Below the pieces are notes generated by a model. That model had not been told where the DNA came from. It made no database searches and was given only the letters and a program-made list of their open reading frames with translations. Below, one piece after another: positions 43,160 through 55,174 of a DNA stretch of 64,000 bases (position 1 is the stretch's first letter; each line of letters starts with the position of its first letter). The stretch lies in the NCBI GenBank assembly GCA_023512835.1, contig CM042088.1:34985664-35049663 (forward strand). Direction: 5' to 3'. The position numbers were made by a program, and so were the translations under genes. The stretch comes from Taxillus chinensis. Its lineage: Eukaryota; Streptophyta; Magnoliopsida; Santalales; Loranthaceae.

Positions 43160-43520
43160 TAGTTAACCCACAACAACAAATAAGTGGAACAATGATGTTT
43201 TTAAAGTGTCATTGTATAATTTTAATGACACTTTCACAAGCGTCATTCATCGATCTATCATTAAAGAGTTTTCTGGAAATGATAACAATTGTAAAAACAT
43301 CGTTAAATGTTGGAAATGACGATGATTAAAAAGCGTCATCAATTTTAATGGGACAATGCCTATGTATTGTCAGTTTTTCATAGGACAACGCCTTTAAAGC
43401 ATTATTAGTTATCAGTTCGACGAGGGTTTAGAAGCATTGTCAAGTTTTTTTTAACGATGTTTTAGAAACAATGTCAAGTTTCTTTTGACGACGCTTTAAA
43501 AGCATTGTGTTTTTTGAGTC
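43160..43520. repeat. Subterminal-repeat cluster (CACTA-like)
   Basis: Words such as aagcgtcat, gacgacgctttaaaagcattg and acaacgcctttaaagcatt recur in both orientations, the pattern of CACTA subterminal repeats. It may belong to a second CACTA-like element whose ends were not found. Confidence 0.45.
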
Positions 43521-43849
43521 ATCTTAAAATATATATATATATTTGCACCTCCATTTAATTTTTACAAAGAAACATCAAACAATTTTTATCATTTTCGAAA
43601 GAAAACAACATAATAATAAATTCATATTTTGTAACATATGTTGTAATGACCCGTGTTTGGGGATTTGAGAAGTTAGTCATTTGTGTGTTTGGGCAAGGAC
43701 AATTAACCATACGGTTCGCAGGAGTTTGACGGTGCAACACCTCGACGAGGTCTCACTGATTGGGAGGCTCGCAGCGCCCCTTGTGGGGATTTTAACATAG
43801 CACCCCGGAAGCCAAATTGTTTTGGAGAAGCTAAGTTAAATTGTCATTT

Positions 43850-44130
43850 GAAGTCTTGGTCAATATGGGATACTTTGGTCGATGTGGTCAATCTGGCACA
43901 ATGATTGGTCGAGGTCAAGTAGAGGAGATTCCTGAGAGTTTCCATGAGAATTGGTCAACATGAGGTGGTTGGTCGATGTGGGGTCGATGTGTAGTTGGCG
44001 TGGTCGATTCAGGTGCACATCGACCATGTTTGAAAGGAAGTTGATCGACCTGAGTGTCTAGTTAACATGAGAAATAGTGGTCGGTGTGGTCGATCCAGTG
44101 GTGCTTTCGGTCAACGACGACCTTACAATA
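43850..44130 (+). repeat. Degenerate tandem array in LTR D
   Basis: Units built on ggtcgatgtgg and ggtcaa recur about ten times at irregular spacing. Confidence 0.7.
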
Positions 44131-44198
44131 GCATATTTTTGATATACGTCGATCTTTTTTGTGATTTTATATTTTTTGGGTATTTTGTTTGAAGTTGT

Positions 44199-44200
<2 letters not shown>

Positions 44201-44236
<36 letters not shown>
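44201..44236. repeat. (GA)n microsatellite
   Basis: A perfect GA run of about 18 units, just downstream of the LTR D array. Confidence 0.97.
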
Positions 44237-44240
<4 letters not shown>

Positions 44241-44541
44241 CCAATCAGTTCAATCGTCACTACTACATTCTTAGAAGTGAGAGGCGTCTAACGAAGAGGA
44301 GGAGTTCTATGATTTCAAACGATAATGCAACCGAATTCGAGGTAGAGATTTTGTACTTCTCCTGAACCTATTCTAGGGTTAGGTCTTGAGGTAGATGATA
44401 TAAATATGTATATATGTAAATTTATATAGATGTGATCTCCTATATGAATGTTAGTTCTGTGAGTCCATGGTTAAAGTGGATTAAGGGTCCGTTCGGTGGT
44501 AGTTGATTATGAAGGCCGTTAGAGTGTCCACCATGGCTTGG

Positions 44542-46101
44542 TGTAAGGACCCGTACCTTGAGTTAGTCAGTTTTGCCTCCTGAGTAGAGTTTTTCTAGAT
44601 TTTGACCTAGTAGATGGACTCCAATGAATTCACGTGCAAAAGGAAAGATGCTTAATGATGTCCCCCCCCCCCCCCCAACCGAGTTTCGGCCAAAGGACAT
44701 GTAGTGAGGTGCACGTGATATGGTCCACCAGTGCGCCATTCCCCCCCAACTGTCTTCTAAATGATGCAGGAGGCTAGGGTGAAGTTTGAGAGCATTTGGA
44801 GTTCATATGGAGTGCACGTGAATTGGGAATTCACGTGCACAGGCGCATATTTTTGCAGGTTCCCTTGGTTTTGGCATTCTAGGAACTTTCTCCAAAGGAC
44901 CATGTTGAAATTCGAATATTTTGGTGGTATGGAGCGGAAAGGTTGTAGCTTGTGTATCAAAACTACGTCGTTTTGATCCCGGGTTTACTTCACAAAACTA
45001 CTCGTTTTGATGTGGATGGTGTCTATAGGAGGGCTTGAGTTTGAGTTTCCCCAAAAAAAGGGTTTTAGTGTTCCTTTGCCACCGGCGCGGGGGGAAAAAA
45101 AAGGGGAGTAGAGAGAGAGAGGGAAGGGGAGCCCCCCCCCGTTCAGCCCCCCCTGGCGCGGAGCAAGGAAGATCCCCCACCTAGGGGTTCGTTCTTCCTA
45201 AACCCTCCCCCGCCCCCCCGTCCTAGTCCCTGGGTTCCCCCCTCCTGTAAATCATATAGGTGTGTTCCGCCCTATATGCTATTCCATATGTTTATGAAAA
45301 GCCCTGTGAAATAGTAGTGTATATGCCCCCAAGGTTTGAAATTATGCCCATGCTGAGTCCGAAAACCCCCCCTGCACATGTTAGTGTTTGAGGTAAAGCC
45401 CGCCCCGCCTGTAGATATGTGGAATTATTGTGACCCCCCCCCCCCCCCCCCCCCCCTGCTGGGAATCAAGTGTTCGATGTTATTCTGTGTGACTAGCATA
45501 CTAAGTGCCCCCCCCCACCCCCCCCCCCCCCCCCCCCCACCCCCCTTTGAGTTATGCCCAGGCCATGTGTGCGTGTTTGCTTGTACACCCCCCGTCCGTG
45601 GAAGCCCCCCGTTTTGTGGAACCCGGTGGCCGTGGAAGCCCGGGACCATTTTGTGGAACCCGGTGGTAAGCCCGGGATGTTCTTGAAACCCGGTGGCCGC
45701 GGAAGCCCGCTAGTAAACCCCCTGTACTTGCCCATGAGACCGTGTTTGCCATACCTGTAACTATACTGGTGGGATAATTGTACACAGACACTTGTACACA
45801 AGGCGCGGGACGGGTCCACCTCCGAGCCGTGGTGCCACCCCTCCTACCCGCCCCCAGTTTTTTCTTGAACCTACGCGTGTGGGACCCCAAGGTGGAAGAC
45901 CTATTTATTTAATTTGTTTATGTTATTTTTATTAGGAATGAGTAACCCCAGTGGGAAAGGATTTTGTTGTAATAAACCCGCTTGGATCGCTTTTAATGAA
46001 TATTACTTTCTTGAATGTTGTGGATGTTTAAAATGTTAAATTCTTGATTTGTATCCTACCCTGCCCTCCGTGTGGTAAAATACGCACCTCAAGGCGTGAC
46101 A
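44542..46101 (+). repeat. Solo LTR C1 with long poly-C tracts
   Basis: Starts TGTAAGGACCCG and ends AAGGCGTGACA; flanked by CTTGG (44537-44541 and 46102-46106). 1560 bp. Unlike its surroundings it is GC-rich, with uninterrupted C runs near 44663-44677, 45436-45457 and 45507-45538. Units of about 35 bp (tttgtggaacccggtgg, then ccgtggaagcccggg) repeat at 45612-45715. Its start resembles LTR C2 and its 3' part resembles LTR D, so it is a related but distinct family. Confidence 0.85.
45436..45545. repeat. Poly-C tracts in LTR C1
   Basis: Two nearly pure C runs are separated by about 50 bases of ordinary sequence. Confidence 0.9.
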
Positions 46102-46624
46102 CTTGGAGGTTATTGTTGGTTTTGTGTTCTCGTTCTTCGTGTTAGTTGCGCCATAGGATTTCATGGGAAAATTACATGAGGACATGTTGGAGGTTAACAT
46201 AACTTATAAATGAGGTTTATGTAATATATATTTGTTGAGTGTATCAGTTAACGTATATTATTAGGAATTATATAATGTGTCATAATGCATGCTTTATGGT
46301 GTGTTCTCGTTTTAAGTGTAGATATGTATTATTGTGATATGCTTTAAATTGTGTTATGTGGAATTGTGATGTGAAGCTTGTGTGGCTGTGGTAGCATGTG
46401 TGGCTGTGGTTGTAATAGCCTGTGTGATTGTGGTTGAGGTTGAGAAGTTTGTGTGGCTTGCTTGTATGTTGTCTAGATTATGAGTACCCTAAAGTTAAAA
46501 TGTTGATTATAAACTGTTTGTGTATTATTGCCACGACACTACACATGCGCACTCATCATGTAGCCTGTGTGGCTGTCGTTGAGGTGCCTATGCAACCGAG
46601 GTAGAGGTTGAGGAGGTTGTGTGG

Positions 46625-47707
46625 TGAAAAGGGCGTTTATCGCACACACACTTCAAATAAAATTTAAAGTAAGTATAGCATAATGCTAACATAGGTCGTT
46701 CACTAACCGGAAGACTTATAAAATTTAATTCAACTTATTCTTCAAGAAAAATAAAGAAAAACTAAGTTAGAGAATTGGGGGGTTTTGTGTGAAATTAAAA
46801 TTAATTAAAGCAAAGATTTTTAACTAAGAAATTCAAATGATCAAAGATGTAACTGGTTTAACTTCACACTTGAATGTTGTTTATCACTATCCCAAAAGAT
46901 AAATTAGATAAATTATGGCCCCATAATTTAAATGCACCAAGACACCATGAATACAATTAAATTATGAATTCATTCCAACCAGAATAATTATGAATCAATT
47001 CTCAAAACACTGTCCGTTCCCTGCGAAATAAATCTTTCCACTCAAATAAAGCATTAACGCACAGTGAATTATTAAATCAATACTCAACCGAGATATTAAA
47101 TTAACAAATCAACAAGATAGAGAATTAAGTCATAGCACATAAACTATCAAATTAAATATTAAAACATGGATTCAAAACAAGCATCCAAAGTGCTACGCTA
47201 AATCGATTACAAAATACTTACCCCTCCATGGGTTGAAAAATAACAAATCTGTTTTAAAAAATTAAAATACCAGAATTAGAACAGAATTAAGAAAAATAGG
47301 CTGCAGAGAATTAAATATCCGATTTTGAACTCGATCCGAATCTTCAATATTCACCGCAGAATTTCTTTCTCTATTTCTGCACGCTGGGCAACGTGATGAA
47401 GGGATGGAGACTTGCGTAAAGAGGTGACCTAGAAGAGGTTGCACGCTGGAGAGAGATGAAGACGCTGGAGGCGGCAGCGTGGTGGATGGCGCTAGGCGAG
47501 ATGGAGGCAGTTCTACGTCAATTCGTGATGGAGAGATGAGGGCTGCGCTGGAGTTATATAAGCCCAACGGTTCCCTTTTTTTTTTATTTGCATGCACATC
47601 ACATAGCCCCACTCTCTTCTTTCCTTCTTTCTTTGACTTCTTCATGGGCTCACACTTAAAATGCTTTACAATTAATCTCCATGGGACTCCTACGTAACAT
47701 GCAAACA

Positions 47708-47768
<61 letters not shown>

Positions 47769-48076
47769 GTGAAATACAAAGTAAGATATTAAAATAAAAA
47801 TAAAAACATCAATCAATTAATCAAAATATATAGATAAAAATTCTACTAAGATTAAATTTAAAATAATCAATTAAGCCCAAAGAATTAATATTAAAATTGA
47901 AATAATTAATCAAACATTAAAACTCACCAAAATTAATATTAAATCTATAAAAATAAATAAAATAGTAAATAATTAAAATTGGAGAAAACTATTATAAAAA
48001 TGCATTAATTCAATAAAATATTCAATTAAAGCCCATAAATTACATGCAAATTTAATGACAAATATTGCAGTTATCA
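46625..48076 (-). repeat. Solo LTR F inserted in LTR D
   Basis: Starts TGAAAAGGGCG and ends GTTATCA; flanked by TGTGG (46620-46624 and 48077-48081). 1452 bp. Read on the minus strand it opens TGATAACTGCAATATTTGTC and has a TATA box (CTTATATAACTCC, about 47562-47550), which suggests minus orientation. No internal retrotransposon sequence is present. Open frames inside it are low-complexity or antisense and are not called. Confidence 0.8.
47709..47766. repeat. (TAA)n microsatellite in LTR F
   Basis: About 19 TAA units. Confidence 0.97.
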
Positions 48077-48779
48077 TGTGGCTTGCTTATGTGTTGTCTA
48101 GATTATAAGTACCCTAAAGCTAAAATGTTGATTATAAATTGTTTATGTATTATTGCCGTGACATTACATATTTGCACTCGTCATGTAGACATTAAGAATA
48201 TGGGATGAGTCGGGGAGACATGATCCCTACCAAATTGTGGTTGCTTACCCCTCCTATTGTGATTTGTTTCTTTTCAGGAACCTATAAGTGTTAAGCGGGA
48301 CACAGGTGGAAAACTGGATTATTATTTTGTTTGTTTTCATTTCATGTTGAGTTGTTCGTGGGAACTGATGTAATTCTATTGGGGATTGATGTAAAGAAGA
48401 TTTCATAATTTAATAAAATGTGGTTTGACTTGTGATTACTTGTTATGTTTGTTTGTGGTGTTCTGTGTGGTATTGTTTAACCTAACCCCTTACCCACCGG
48501 GTGGGTAAGGGGAGTCACTAACTGGTTTCCTCTAGTTGGAAATCCGGGGCATGACATATGTTTAGTCCAAATGTTATCAACAACTACAAATAAAAACCTA
48601 AAAGGCCTAGGGTACGTATTGTGTAGACATAAAGTAGAATATATAGAAGTTCCTCGTTTACTTGAGCTCTAACTAAAAGACCCAAGGAATATGACGACAT
48701 AGTTCTATTAACTCCAACTACTTCTCGTAATAATAACTACAATGGTGTCTCACTTGTCAGTAAGTCAAGGCAAAGTATT

Positions 48780-49896
48780 TGAGGTCAGTAGGGGAGTTCC
48801 AGTCACTGCCTTTACCGGAGTGGATGTGGGATCATGTAACTATGGACTTTGTCACTAGACTTCCTCATTCTAGGGATGGCGACAACATATGAGTGGTAGT
48901 TAACTGTTTGATGAAGTCAACTCACTTCATTTTGCTCCAAGAGACAAATTTAGTTTAGACTTTGGGGCAGCTAAATATAGACGTGATTGTGTGGTTGCAT
49001 GGGATTCCGTTATCGATTGTATCTTATCGTGATACACGGTTCACATCACAGTTTTAGTGGCAGGTGCAGCGAGTGCTCGGGTTGGCCTGACTATAGCCTT
49101 TTATCCATAGATGGATAGCTAGTCAGAGCATACTATCTAGACCTTGGAGGACATGTTACGTGCTTAAGTGTTAGATTTTGGTCGTTGTTGAGAGACTCAC
49201 CTCCCTTTGGTGGAGCTCTCCCAAAACAACAGTTATCAAGCCACGATCAGGATGACACCTTATGAGGCTTTGTATGGGCGACCTTGTCGATCCCCCTTTA
49301 TGTTGGGCATAAATGGAAGAGGTCATTGTGTTGGGTCCCGATATGGTCCAGGAGACTACAGAGTTGGTCTAATTGATTTGGCAGTGGATGTTGACAACCT
49401 AGAGCTGGTAGAAAAAGTATGCAAATAGGCAATGGAGGTTGTTACAACTTGTAGTGGGGGATTAGGTCTTCTAGCATGTCTCACCCAATAGAGGACACAG
49501 GAGGTTTAGACGTAAGTCCAAACTCTTACCCCGATTTGTTGGACCTTTTCCTATTATTGTGGCTATGAGACTAGTAGCCTACCAGTTGGAGTTACCGCCT
49601 GCATTGTCTCATGTACATGATGTTTTCCATGTCTCTCAGTTACGGCAATATTATCTCGATCCCTTTCATGTGCTTGACTTGCGTGAGATTAAGTTAGCCA
49701 ACGATTGTTTTATTATGGAGACCCTAGTTTAGATCTTGGATAGACAGGTGCAAGTCTTGTAGAGCAAGACTATCCCCTTGGTTAGGGTGTTATGGAGACA
49801 CCATGCTCTCGAGGAGCAAATGTGAGAGCAGAAGAGTCAGATACGGGTTCTTCATCTTAAGCTATTCGAGGATGCATAGTCTTGAGGTGGGGAAGG
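48780..49896 (+). pseudogene. Decayed gypsy integrase remnant
   Basis: Translated across frames, this stretch gives recognisable integrase core pieces. The clearest is [20 protein letters not shown] near 49225-49290, followed by CRSPFML and, at 49540-49660, a C-terminal module (VGPFPIIV, LELPPALSHVHDVFHVSQLR). Stops and shifts are frequent. It leads into a polypurine tract (GAGGTGGGGAAGG, 49884-49896) and the family A LTR, so it is the only internal sequence of family A left in the window and marks it as a Tekay/Del-like gypsy element (inference). Confidence 0.78.
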
Positions 49897-52177
49897 TGTA
49901 AAGGTCTCTTCCCATGTGATGAGGTGATGCATTGTTTACCCGCTATGTTATTGATTATTGTTGCATTGTTTGTGCTTATTTTTCTATGTGTTGTGATATT
50001 ATATATATAAATTGTTGCTTGTTCCTTGGATTGCGTGTTGCACCTATTATGGTTGAGTGGTAGAGTTGGGTAGTTCTTTACTATCCCTTGTGTTGGTTTT
50101 AGTTTTAGTTTGTCGTCATAGGTGTTGTGATTTAGTATTGATAGACATGTTAGTGCATGTATCTGAGGTATGGGATATATGGGAGATGAGTTGTCTTTTC
50201 AGGGATGAAAAGTCTTAAGGTAAGGAGGATATAGATACTCGTGCTTGGGTTGATCTATGAGATAGTCTTTATTTAGTAATGAGGATACCTAGTTGGTATT
50301 GTGCTCGATGATATGAGTGTTTTAATAGTAATTGGGTCTAATTTGGATTTGAGACCCTGGAAGGCTAATTGTATAATTTTGGGTGTTTATTAATTAAATA
50401 GAAGAGTAGAAAATATAAATAAGGGAGAAAGAGAGAGAGACTCTCATCGTATAGTGTTTCATGGCTTTGGTCAAAGAGAGAGAAAGTATAGAGAGAGCTT
50501 GGAGGTGAAGCTTGCCAAATCGAAGCTTGGAGCTTAGATTTTGAGGTTAATTCATCCGTGAATCCTTACCAAGTAGGTGTTCCTGAACTTATTACCTTGA
50601 TTATGTTTTGATATGCATGATTTTGGCATGATCTGTGTGATTTCATATGAACCCTAGGTTTTGATAAAAAAAACCCAATTTTAGTTTAATCTTGTGATTT
50701 AAGTGTATAATATATGATTAAAACCTAATAAGTAGCATTAGGCATGAATTTCTAGTATTTGGGGTGTTTTATAACTATGTTATGGCATGTGGGTTGTGAA
50801 ATCAACCATGAAAATCTAGTTTTAGATCCATATGATTGAATGTGTGTGAATGCATATATTATAGTTGTTACCTTGCGATTTAGAGGTATTTAGGATGCAT
50901 TTGAAGTGTAGTTGTAGTTTATTGAGTAAAAGTATGTTTATGAGGTTTTAGGGGCCGCTAGGTTGATTCTAGACAAGAAACAGGTAGAAACGACGATGAA
51001 CAGTAACCTCAGCAAAAGGTGAAGTCGAAGACTCAAAAGAGCCTCATGGCAGTAGACATTTGAATCAGGACATTCAAATAAAGTCATTCAAATGAAGATA
51101 TTCGAATGAAAACATTCGATCAGGACATTCAAATGAAGACATTCGAGTCAGACTTTCAGATGAGGACATCTGAGTCAAGACATTCGATTAGGCTTTCAGA
51201 TGAGGACAATCGAAGAAGTAAAGTTTCGAGGCAGGGAGCTCTTCAGGCCTGGTCTTTTTTGTGTTATTCCTATTATTTTTTGAGGTATGAAATTTTATTG
51301 TTTAGTTTCCATGAAATGTTATGTGGTATGGATATAGTTATGAGTTTAGAACCTCATGGGGTTTAGAGGCTTTGATTGTGGGGTTTTGTTGGTTTAATCG
51401 GTTGGTCAACCGAGGTTCCATATAGGGCTGGCTAGAGGCAGAGGCCCCCCATATGGCTGGTTAATATCATTGAGGTCCCACATATGGCTAGCTTTTCATG
51501 TTGTGTTCCCACATGTAGCTAGCAGGCTGTGAGAGCCTTACATGAACTAATCAGTTGAGAAAAGAAGATGGTATATGTTTATTGTGAACTGCTTGTACTG
51601 GCTTGATTGTGTAGACAATATGTGTTTATGTTTTCATTAGTATTGCATAAAACCCTATTGTATTTACATTCTCGTGTGATTATGTATTCATTGGCACTAT
51701 ATTGGTCTATACTAGCACATGTATATATGGGTAGTGTATTATAGGTCACCTATTAAGCCTTTGTGCTCACCCTACATTGCTGTCTTAAGTTTCAAGTTCC
51801 GGCAGGAGGTAACCTTGGGGTTTATAGTCGAGTAGATTGAACAAACAGGACCTGGTCAATGTATGAGACTTTATGTCCATCTTGATTGTTGTCTTACATT
51901 ATCACTGTATTTTCTTCTTGGGCATAGGTTTGTGGCTGTTGTACTAGTTCTTATGATATGTATGCTATACTATGATGATATTTTATTTGATATTTTATTT
52001 AATTACATGTTTTGGGAGTATACAGGAATACTCTCGTTGTATGATTGTATAGGTGCATTCAGGATAGCACCTATGGTGTGTCCGTTTCAGTGCTAGTCAT
52101 CAACGCTTTACCCTCATGTGCAGGTAGGGTGTAGTCACGTGCCCAGTTCCAGGTCTCTTAGAGTTGGGGGAATGACA
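49897..52177 (+). repeat. 3' LTR of family A (copy A2)
   Basis: Starts TGTAAAGGTCTC right after the polypurine tract and ends GGGGGAATGACA. 2281 bp. It matches solo LTR A over most of its length, including the TATA region (50414-50421), the GGTCCC/TATGGCTGG units (51415-51500) and the closing part. The array at 51040-51230 is unrelated in sequence to the one in LTR A. Confidence 0.88.
51040..51230 (+). repeat. Copy-specific tandem array in LTR A2
   Basis: About ten units of 16-20 bp fit gacattcgaatgaa or gactttcagatgag. Confidence 0.85.
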
Positions 52178-52472
52178 CGCCACCTTCATGGTGACCCCAA
52201 CATATGTACCAGAACCCCACTAACTAGCCTGGATCCAAACCTTACACTCCACCTCGTTGTTGTGTTGTACTAGCCCAATTTTAGATCATGTCGTAGCACT
52301 CCACGCTTTACTCAAATCATGCCCGAATCGTGCTGCCACATCTTCTTTCATCAAATCATCATTGAAATGCACTAAACCATTTCAAACCATGCACTCCATC
52401 TCGCTGTTGCACTATCAACCAACCTTGTTCGAATCGCGATTGTCATTGCCTATTCCAGATCAACATCGTGCT
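52178..52472. other. Unassigned 295 bp between LTR A2 and a copia LTR
   Basis: Moderately C-rich sequence with no reading frame of coding character and no element boundary found. Confidence 0.4.
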
Positions 52473-52895
52473 TGTTGAAATAATTCTATCATATGAGACT
52501 AAATATGTAAATATTAAATGTGTTATGTTATCTTTGGGAAAGCCTACATTAAAGTGATCTAATTAAGATTTAAAATAAGGTTTAAGGGTATAATTGTTAT
52601 AGAATTAATGTATAGATGTTATACTGCTATTTTTAATTTGATAAGAGGCCAAAATAGAAATAACAAACTATATATATAGGGTTATGGTCTTCATATTACA
52701 CGACAACTTGTTAGGTATATATCCACATCAACAGAGCTATTAAAAACTAGGGTTCATAAGAGTCGTGCTAATTTGGAATATTATAACCCGTTGATCAAAC
52801 TTTGGCAATGGATTCAAGTACACTTCCAATTTATCGTTTCAGAATAAATAACCTCTAGACAAATAAAGATCTTATAAGTATTTAAATTCTTATAA
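52473..52895 (+). repeat. 5' LTR of the right-hand copia element
   Basis: TGTTGAAATAATTC at the start; the end is placed two bases before the primer site. The final CA is mutated to TA. 423 bp. A TATATATAGGG box is present near 52672. Confidence 0.75.
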
Positions 52896-52897
52896 TT

Positions 52898-52909
52898 GGT
52901 ATTAGAACA
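52898..52909 (+). promoter_or_regulatory. Primer-binding site, right-hand copia
   Basis: TGGTATTAGAAC, two mismatches from the initiator Met tRNA site. Confidence 0.75.
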
Positions 52910-54390
52910 ATTTGCCCAAGAATTGTTTGATTTTAATTTTGATTTACTGATAATTTCTATTTCGCTGTAATTATTGCGTTGATCTTGGCCGTCAATTAAT
53001 AGAGTTTCAATTGCGTAGTTTTTATCATGTGCTTATTCATGTGAATTCGGATTGTGTGTATTGTGAGAAGCATCGCTTTCAAAATACATATTAGAGGATG
53101 TGACGAATTGTTCATGCCTTTAGTTTTCTCTCTCTTGTATTAATTTTGTAGCATGTAGATTAACATGACAATTTTATTTATGTGACTAATATCTTGATGA
53201 CTTTTCTTATGTGCGAATCATGATTTAGAGAAACAATTGTATTTTTCTTCATATATGATATATTAGTCATACACAATAATTGAGAGGAAATATTCAATTT
53301 ATATGTTAGGGGTTTCCAATTTCGTGAATTGAAATTATGATTTCGGAAATTAATGTATGTTAAGGGCTGCAAGAATTCAATGTAGAATATATTACATGAT
53401 ATATGAGAATCGATTAATGATAATCAATTGACATGATGGTTATCATCCTTGTTAATTATTATTGATTGTATCCTATGCATAATTAGAATATTATGGGAAA
53501 CATGAAGTAGTTTATTTTGTGAAATAAATTGTATTGTATAATTTATTTTGTGAAATCTACATGTGCTAAATAATAATTGGTTTACAATTGATATAGTTGG
53601 ATTTTAATTTTATGAAGAAATATTTATTTTGATCTTGTTGTTTTTATAGAATTGTCTGATTGGAAATTATATTTGCGATAATTATATAACAATTTTGTAT
53701 TTAAGGTGTAATATATTTATTTATGTAGAATAAAATGCATCCTAAAGTTTGTTTTATGCATTTAGTATAATCATATTATGCAATTAATTGACCTTCTTGC
53801 TTTTATATACATATAATTTGGTGATTATTGATTGTATATTAAATTTGCATAATTATGAAATAAATCTCAAATTCAAAAATTATTTGATAAATCACAAATT
53901 CAAATATTATGTGGTAAATCATTTATGATTAAATTTAGTTGTTCATCATTTTAAGTGATTAATTGAAGCAAGATATCGCCAAAGTGATCTCTCTTGTGTA
54001 GATCATTCATAAGGAATGTTGACTGTTAGTGGGTGTGTATATTCATGTAGGTATTAACCGGCCCAAAGGAAGATTTAATATTTGACCGAATTACATACAC
54101 ATATATGGTGGTATATATGTGATAATTATAAGATTTATTTTTCATGTGAATAATAATTCAATTCAAAGATAAATTTATTATTTAACATGAGTTATTGTCA
54201 ATGTTTGATCACTATAACAAGAATACCATTTATAATTAATATTACTATCCAAAGACTTGATGTTAATGTTGTGCTAGGTATCTTGAGTTGAAACTTACCA
54301 TTATTTGAATTTAATGATTATCATATTTGGTTATTAATATGAGCATATTTGGTTGTTTTGTTTTCTTTTTTAGCCAAGGTTTCTACTATA
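52910..54390 (+). other. Long copia leader
   Basis: About 1.5 kb of AT-rich sequence without a coding frame separates the primer site from the gag ATG. Its last bases (gttttcttttttag, AG at 54372-54373) look like a splice acceptor 17 bases upstream of the ATG. Confidence 0.5.
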
Positions 54391-54749
54391 ATGGCTAATG
54401 TTAACTTAATACACATGCTTAATGAGACCAACTTTAAGGATTAGAAAGAGAACATTGAAACTATTCTTGGCTGCATGGATTTGGACCTTGCACTTCGGTG
54501 TGAGCAACCTACTTCTCTTATGAATGTGAGTTTTTCTGATGTTATAAAGAACTTTCAGAAGTGGGATCTCTAAAATAGCATGAATCTTATGACCACAAAG
54601 CACTACATTCTTGAGGCAATTAGGGGCGTGGTATTTGATGATATCCTTACAACGAAAGAGTTTCAAGCCGAAATTAAGAAGCGTTTTGAAAAAAATGATA
54701 AGGCAGAAACAAACACGCCTTTACAAAACTTGATTTCTATGAGGTATAA

Positions 54750-55161
54750 GAGCACTAGTAGCAGACTCCCTATATTAGTCTGTTTTCTTAAATTTATGGA
54801 GAAAAAGTTAAGAAGTTATAAAATCATTCCCACAGTAGAAGCTATATATTTAGCTTTCTCTATAGGATTTATATAGTGTTTCCCAGCATATTGGAAACAC
54901 TGTTCACTCCCTATAATTATTAAATTATATATAAAAATTTTCTCTCACCTCTCTCATTCACGTTTCTCATAATATTTACTTTTGTTTCATATTAAATTAT
55001 AAAAAAAGTATTATTAAATAAAAAATAGTATAAAATATTATTTTAATGATATAGAGAGTAATTTAGGGAATCTATTGTGGTGTATATTTATATAGGGAAG
55101 AAAAAAGTAGTTTAAATCTATAAAATTAGGGAAGATGGTTGGGAAACTGTTATTAGTGCTC
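54750..55161. mobile_element. Tourist-like MITE in copia gag
   Basis: 412 bp with inverted ends GAGCACTAGTAGCAGACTCCC (left) and GAGCACTAATAACAGTTTCCC (right, reverse-complemented). The flanking duplication is TAA (54747-54749 and 55162-55164). Removing it rejoins the interrupted gag codons, which confirms the boundaries. Confidence 0.85.
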
Positions 55162-55174
55162 TAAAGGCAAAGGG

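Larger units (their letters stand above)
43642..48556 (+). repeat. Solo LTR D, split by solo LTRs C1 and F
   Basis: Starts TGTAATGACCCG and ends CCGGGGCATGACA, flanked by TATGT (43637-43641 and 48557-48561). Its own sequence is 43642-44541, 46107-46624 and 48082-48556, about 1.9 kb. It contains a run of ggtcgatgtgg-type repeats (about 43850-44130) and a GA microsatellite. The 3' portion matches the truncated copy at 38690-39150. Confidence 0.88.

Noticed and set aside
45378..45890. Overlapping Pro-rich and Gly-rich frames
   Set aside because: They come from the poly-C tracts and tandem units of solo LTR C1.
47262..47816. 184-codon minus-strand frame in LTR F
   Set aside because: Nearly half is low complexity from the microsatellite and its edges, and the rest is the promoter and leader of a solo LTR. 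No protein family is recognisable.
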